Source: Mactromeris polynyma
Lineage: Eukaryota > Mollusca > Bivalvia > Venerida > Mactridae
NCBI GenBank assembly: GCA_032209605.1
Contig: JASFXZ010000001.1
Span: 35,344,619-35,408,618 of the forward strand
Direction: 5' to 3'
Length of the DNA stretch: 64,000 nucleotides
The notes under the pieces are model-generated. The model did no database searches. It was not told the DNA's origin and worked only from the letters and a program-made list of their open reading frames with translations. Both the position numbers and the translations under genes were made by a program. Shown one piece after another: positions 48,501 through 54,500 of this stretch. Numbering within the stretch: the stretch's first letter is position 1; every line of letters starts with the position of its first letter.

Positions 48501-51500
48501 CAAATTAAAGGCAGCCATTAAATATACAGCATAATATATAATATAAACAAACAACTTCATACACTTCCTTGGTAGTACCATAGAGATGTAAAGGATCCTG
48601 CTACATTGTTGAGCATCTTGCAAATTAAAACTCTGGCAACATTATTGCTTGTTAATGAATCATTATACAGGCTGATTTTACTGCTATGTTGTTGCAGGTC
48701 ATAGACTGCACTTGGTTAAATACAGTTTCTCATTGTAAGATTCTTATGTCCCCCACCAGTGGCCCTACCAAGTAAGGGAGAGCATTTAGAATTATCCTGG
48801 TCCATCTGTCCGTCCGTCCATCTGTCCAACTTAAGCTTTTGTGGCTCATATCTCAAAACATATTGGATCTACAGTAACGAAACTTCATAGTAACATTACC
48901 TATCATAGGAAATGGCGCACCTGGGTTTATTCGATTGGAAAGATTTAGTTCTAGCCTTGATAGAGAAAATGGGGGTACCTATGGACTTATTTCTAGTTAC
49001 ACATAATATTACATTTGTTCTATTTCTTGTGCATTAAAAACAATGTCTGGTACATTCTCACCATTGCTTAAATGTCTAAATCTACTTTACATACCACTGG
49101 CTCAGGCCATACTTAAAATTTGTTTCTTAGACTTTACCCTACCTAAATTTAAGTGGGAAGCTAGATAGGTATTTAATTTCTTATTTTTATGGTCATGCTG
49201 GTGTTAACTATTATTACAATGCCAAAAACAATTTCTATTCGGACCCCTCGAACATCTTTTTTTAATAGGGACCATCTTCATTGGTAGGTAGGGTTATGCC
49301 AAACAATAATTTTTTAATTGTGGACTGAATAGCATTGTGGTTATCACTCAAAATGTAAGATCTGGAAAAATTTAGTTTGACGTAGATCTCAGTTTAAATC
49401 TTTTGAGAAATCGGGCATGGAAAATGATTAATGTACTGTTTGACATTTCCTTTTTCGTCATTGGTATTTAGTCATTTGATATTCACTATATTCAGTCCTG
49501 CAGTGTCGAAATTTTCCATTAATAAACAACATTGTTACTGTAAAAATGTACCCATTTGATTTGACTTGGCTTGGTGCTAATGTGTTATTTTATCATGTCT
49601 GACTCATGTAACAGCATTCATATGAATCATAGTTTTGGTATTTACTGACACTTGACTTATGAATGAACACACTTTCTCATCAGAAACTTGTTTATTGGTT
49701 TGTCTCATAAAGTGACTCTTCAGGTTTGAAAAGTCTTTAAAATTGAGAATTAAGCGTGGTGTGTCCCATGTTCTGGAAAGGTTCGCACAGGCTAAATCCC
49801 TCAAAAACTTGAAAAAGTACTTGAATTTTGAAAAGTAAATCTTGAATTTTGAAAAGAAAATCTTGAATTTTGAAAAGTAAAACTTGAATTTTGAAAAGAA
49901 ATTCTTTGAATTTTGACTCAAACACCTTGAAAAATCATCTATGAGTAAATTTACTTAGTGGGAAGAATGGACTTGTAAAAGGCAAGAAAAAAGAAAGTAT
50001 AATTTACCTTTTTTATACCTGGGCTGTACCTCCTGGGGTTTTTATTGTTATCTATTTACTTAGAGTGCAATTTCTGGTCTAAGACTCTATAAATCATGTT
50101 CTGTTGCCATTTTTTGTCAATTTTTGTAGAATAAGCAACATAAAATAGTCCTTGCAAAATGCTTGAAAAGTCCTTGCATTCTGTTTCAGGTGTTCCATAT
50201 GAACATAATATATTTCAGATTTGAATTTGTTACATTATACAAAATTGCAACAGTATATAATGCTCTGTTTGTATTGAATTCTACAGAAATACAAGATTAT
50301 CAGGGTCAGGCTCTTTGTGTTCCCATGATATCTCCTTTATCAACACCCTCAGTTTTTAATTACATTATCTGCTTCATTCAGACCCTTACCTAACAGATAA
50401 TTAGATTGTCACCAGATCTAGGAACCTCTGTTCCTATGTATAGCCTACTTGTATTTTAGTTTCAAGTCTCTAGAGTCTAATGCATACAAATACTGTAAAC
50501 CTCACATAAAGACAACCGTGAACTTTACTAGCACCTCATTAATAAGACCATATGTCCATAATATGGACCAGCTTTTATTTATTCTTCCATATTTTTAACT
50601 TGATATTCAGACCATCTCACAACTACCGCTCACTATCGAACCATTGGTGGTCTTATTTTTGAGATTACAGTGTAAATAAGCTAGACTTGTTCAGCTGTCA
50701 GCCCCCCCCCCTTTATGCATCTTATGAATTGTCTCCTATTTTTTCAGGTGATGAAGAAAAACATAGACAGGGTAACATCAATCATATCAACGTTCATAGA
50801 TACTGGCAAATTCATCCAGAGTTGCTTCAATTGGGATTCACGGATAAGAAGTCTCACTGCTTTTCTTGTATGTACACATAAATTTCGATTCATAATATCC
50901 CCAGTAGTCTTTATCAGGGACTGAGGTATATTTGTAGGATTTATTCCTGTCCATCTCCCCATCCAAATACATTGTTTTTCATATTTCAGTAATAATAGCT
51001 ATAATTACTTAATTTTTTGTTTGAAGCATCATGCTTACCAAATGGTACACACACATTCATCAGGATAAACGGTAAAAGTAAGATATTGTTATCATAAAAT
51101 TTATTCCAAATTCAAGGGCCTCTGTTTGTTTTTGTCCAAAATTAGTGTATAACGTAACATGCATTGCAAAAATCAAGGGACTTAGATCCGTAGCCTTATC
51201 AGGAGATGGACTCTCCCAGGATGTAAATTTCTGGAGCAGCGCATGTGTAAGTCTTGAATTTTCATTCCTTATGTACTTACCTGATAATTCCATGTTTTTA
51301 TTTTTTCCAGGTGTTTCTAGTTGCTGTTTGGAACTTTGAACCCTATATGTTACCATTGACGTTATTGGTGTTGTTGCTCAAGAATGTTCTCGTTTCATCT
51401 CTCGTCAGTACCTACAGCAAGGATCCTGATGAACATGTAACGTATTAGCGGTCAACTCTATCCAACCATTGTATGACTAGACATGAAGCTATAGAGATAA

Positions 51501-54500
51501 ATTACACCCTTTCCAAATGTGCTCTTCCTGTAGGAACAAAATCATTCTCTTTAACAACAGTATCAATACAACACGAATTTAACCTCAAAAGCATTTCAAT
51601 GGCAAATTTTACATCTCCCCAAGGTGTCACTCTGGAGCGATTGCCACTGTATCTCACTTGTTCTTCTCAGTTTAGACTTTGTGACGGAGGAGCATAAAGC
51701 CGTCACTTCGTCTGTTTGTCTGTTCATCTGTTTCACATTCTTGTCCGCACTATTTCTCAGCAACCATAATTGGAAGCTTCAGTACCAAAAGGAGATGTGC
51801 ATATTGTCAGCATGTGCTGGATCAATAATTTTTCACATACTTCAGGGAGCATCCATCAGTTCAACCGATAATCATGTCATATGTTTGTTTCTAGTTAGAC
51901 ATTTTGCATATTTTTATAACTATAATGTTATATGGGGGAGCAGTACTGACGTTTTATGAGGAGGTGCAATAATAACATTTTGTAAGATTCAAACCAAAGA
52001 GTTCCTGTTCAATCAGTTGACTGTCCAAAGTGTAGTTTACCTTAATCATCAATTTATATATGATAAGTTTACACGAAAATGACGTCAGGTCGCTGTGGTG
52101 TAGTGGTTAGCATAACGGACCGGCAATCCGTAGACCTGGGTTCGATTCCCGGTAGCGCCATTGACCGATTTTTCGTGTTTCTCAAACATGACTTTAATTC
52201 TTATCCTATACCTGGTTTCACAATCTACATAATTGTAGAATCACTGATTACAAAACCCAAGATTCAGTCATTAAATTGTAATTTAGCAAGGTTTGCACCA
52301 ACCTTAGAAAGTCCTGGAGTTGGATGTAAGTTCTTGAAAACTGATTTCGTGAACTTTTAAGTGAATTGGTAATAAAAAATAATCCATAAAAGCTTGAAAA
52401 ATGTGCTTGAAGTTTGTTTCAGATGGTCTGGAATGAAAGATTCTGTTAAAAGTAAATAGTATGTGAACTTGATCCCAATCCATGTAATGTTTTGCTGTAC
52501 ATTTTTCAGGAATACGAAGAAAATGATGAGGAGGATGATGACGATGATATTGATAAGGTTAGAAATACATGTACATTGTATAACCGTTATATTACAATTA
52601 TCGTGTATTTTGTGTGAACAGTTGTTAATTTGAATTGTGTCTGTCTTGTTTAAACAATGACCTTCTATCAATATGTACACATGTTTACATTATAGCCTAA
52701 ATGGCAACCTTGAATATTTAAAACAATCAAAGCAATAAGCAATGATATCAATTCCAGATTGATCAACTGACTGCAATATGTCACATTTCTTGTAGTACAT
52801 CGAAATTATTCCTGTTTTAGGCCATAATTAAATAATTGTAATTAAAAAACCGAGCTATCCATGAAAATGGCCCCTACTCAAACAATGCCATGATGGGTCT
52901 AAGTGGGTAATATTTTTTAGCAGCATATTCATCATTAACGCTAGTATGACCATTAAAAGTAATAAATCAGTAAAAATTTATTACCTACCTACCCTCCTAA
53001 ATTCTGCTGGATAAGGTTATGCCAAACAAACAATTGAATGGCATAATGTTACTCAGATAATAAGAGTTGTCAGTTTTGTCAAACCACTTTTAAACGACAG
53101 TTATACAGAACATTATTTTGGTATCAACATTTCACAATTTAAGATTATGACTCACACACAATTTTATCAATATTTCAGAAAACAAAGGTAACAAAGAAAA
53201 TTCTTTATTTCTCAGTTGTTAACAAATGTCTCGCTTGTCCCACTCCTCAACTTGTGTTTGGTTTATGAAACAAAATGTCCTTCACCTTAAATGTCTACAA
53301 ACTTACAGTTTCAAGTATTAAATGTGTCTGAGACTTACAGTTTCTAGTATTAAATTTGGGTTATATGTTGAAAAGTGGTGTCAAACTCAATAAATAAAGA
53401 AAGTAAGTTTAATGAATAGCCATTATTTTATTGATGAAATTGGCATTTTGCGTATAATACCCATAAGTTAAATGATGTTAGCATTTCCTCTTCTGATTTC
53501 ACATTGGATTAAAAGTATTAATACTGATTTTAGTTTGTAACTTTCTGTGAAACTGGTAAATGGTATATTGTTATCAGATTCTGTGTGTCTGCTAGCAAGT
53601 AGTATTCCATGCTAACTAATCTGAGATATTTGGAATGTTTATATAGAGTATGTAGTTTCCAAGCTAGAATTAAACGGAGTCATTTTGTCTCTCCAGACAT
53701 GTATAAGTTATAATATTAAGTTGTTAGAAAATTATTTTAACTATCAATGAAGTTTGTGTAAACGGTATTGCTATCATAGTAAAAATATTCCCAGTTTTGT
53801 TCCCAGTTAAATCCTGTCTAACATGTTTTCCCACTATATCCTAGTGCACTGGTGTAATTACAACAACACAACATTTAAAAGAACAAATTACAGTTAAATG
53901 TCTAAATTGGTAAAGCTACATATTATGTACTTTGGTGATCAATGCTGTCAATGTGACATATGTGCGTCTATAAGATTGATTTACCTAAAGTTACGAAACT
54001 TCACATGAAGATTAGTTATCACATGAAATGACGAAGCTAGATATTTTTGGTGGGATTTAGTTTGTATAAGCAGAGTTATGCCCCTTGACATTTTGTTCCT
54101 GATCTTCATAAAACTTAGTCATAATATTTGTTGTAATGACATATGGACCAGTTTGGAATCTGGGTCATGTGAAACAATTGTTAAACAATGTTACTGTGTC
54201 AAAATTGAATACTTAAGAGGCCAACATACTCAGAATGTTCATATTTGTGAATGAATTATTTACCTTCTTACACAATTTCTAAAGTACTCAGCTCGATGAA
54301 CACTTCAGGGTCTTTGTGGCTCACTTGTTTTTTCTAGGGTACCATTAATTATAGTCTATCTCATTCATCATCCTTTCTAGTGCGTGCTTGTGGTGAAGTT
54401 GTAGTTTTTCATGTGGGGAACGCGTTTTTCTGGTTGTTGAGCCAGGAACATTGAAATGTGTTCTAGCTATTCTACACTTCATTGCTAATATTTATTATCT

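Larger units (their letters stand above)
42967..50747 (+). other. MCTP: MCTP intron 12 (largest, 7.8 kb)
   Basis: Contents in order: a decayed non-LTR retrotransposon end (43090-43630), an inverted copy of the 8706-8797 repeat (43896-43990), an 11-bp array (45117-45251), a SINE fragment (45685-45760), an R8 copy (46065-46510), an R2 copy (46612-46855), the 50-bp minisatellite (47310-48424), a mollusc-type repeat (48743-49010) and a 21-bp array (49818-49925). No exon recognised. Confidence 0.85.

Noticed and set aside
49604..49925. Minus-strand SKFKIYF repeat peptides
   Set aside because: Products of a 21-bp AT-rich tandem repeat.
52079..52360. 93-codon frame with [18 protein letters not shown]
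   Set aside because: This reads through the tRNA-like sequence; such translations are a well-known artefact of tRNA-derived repeats.
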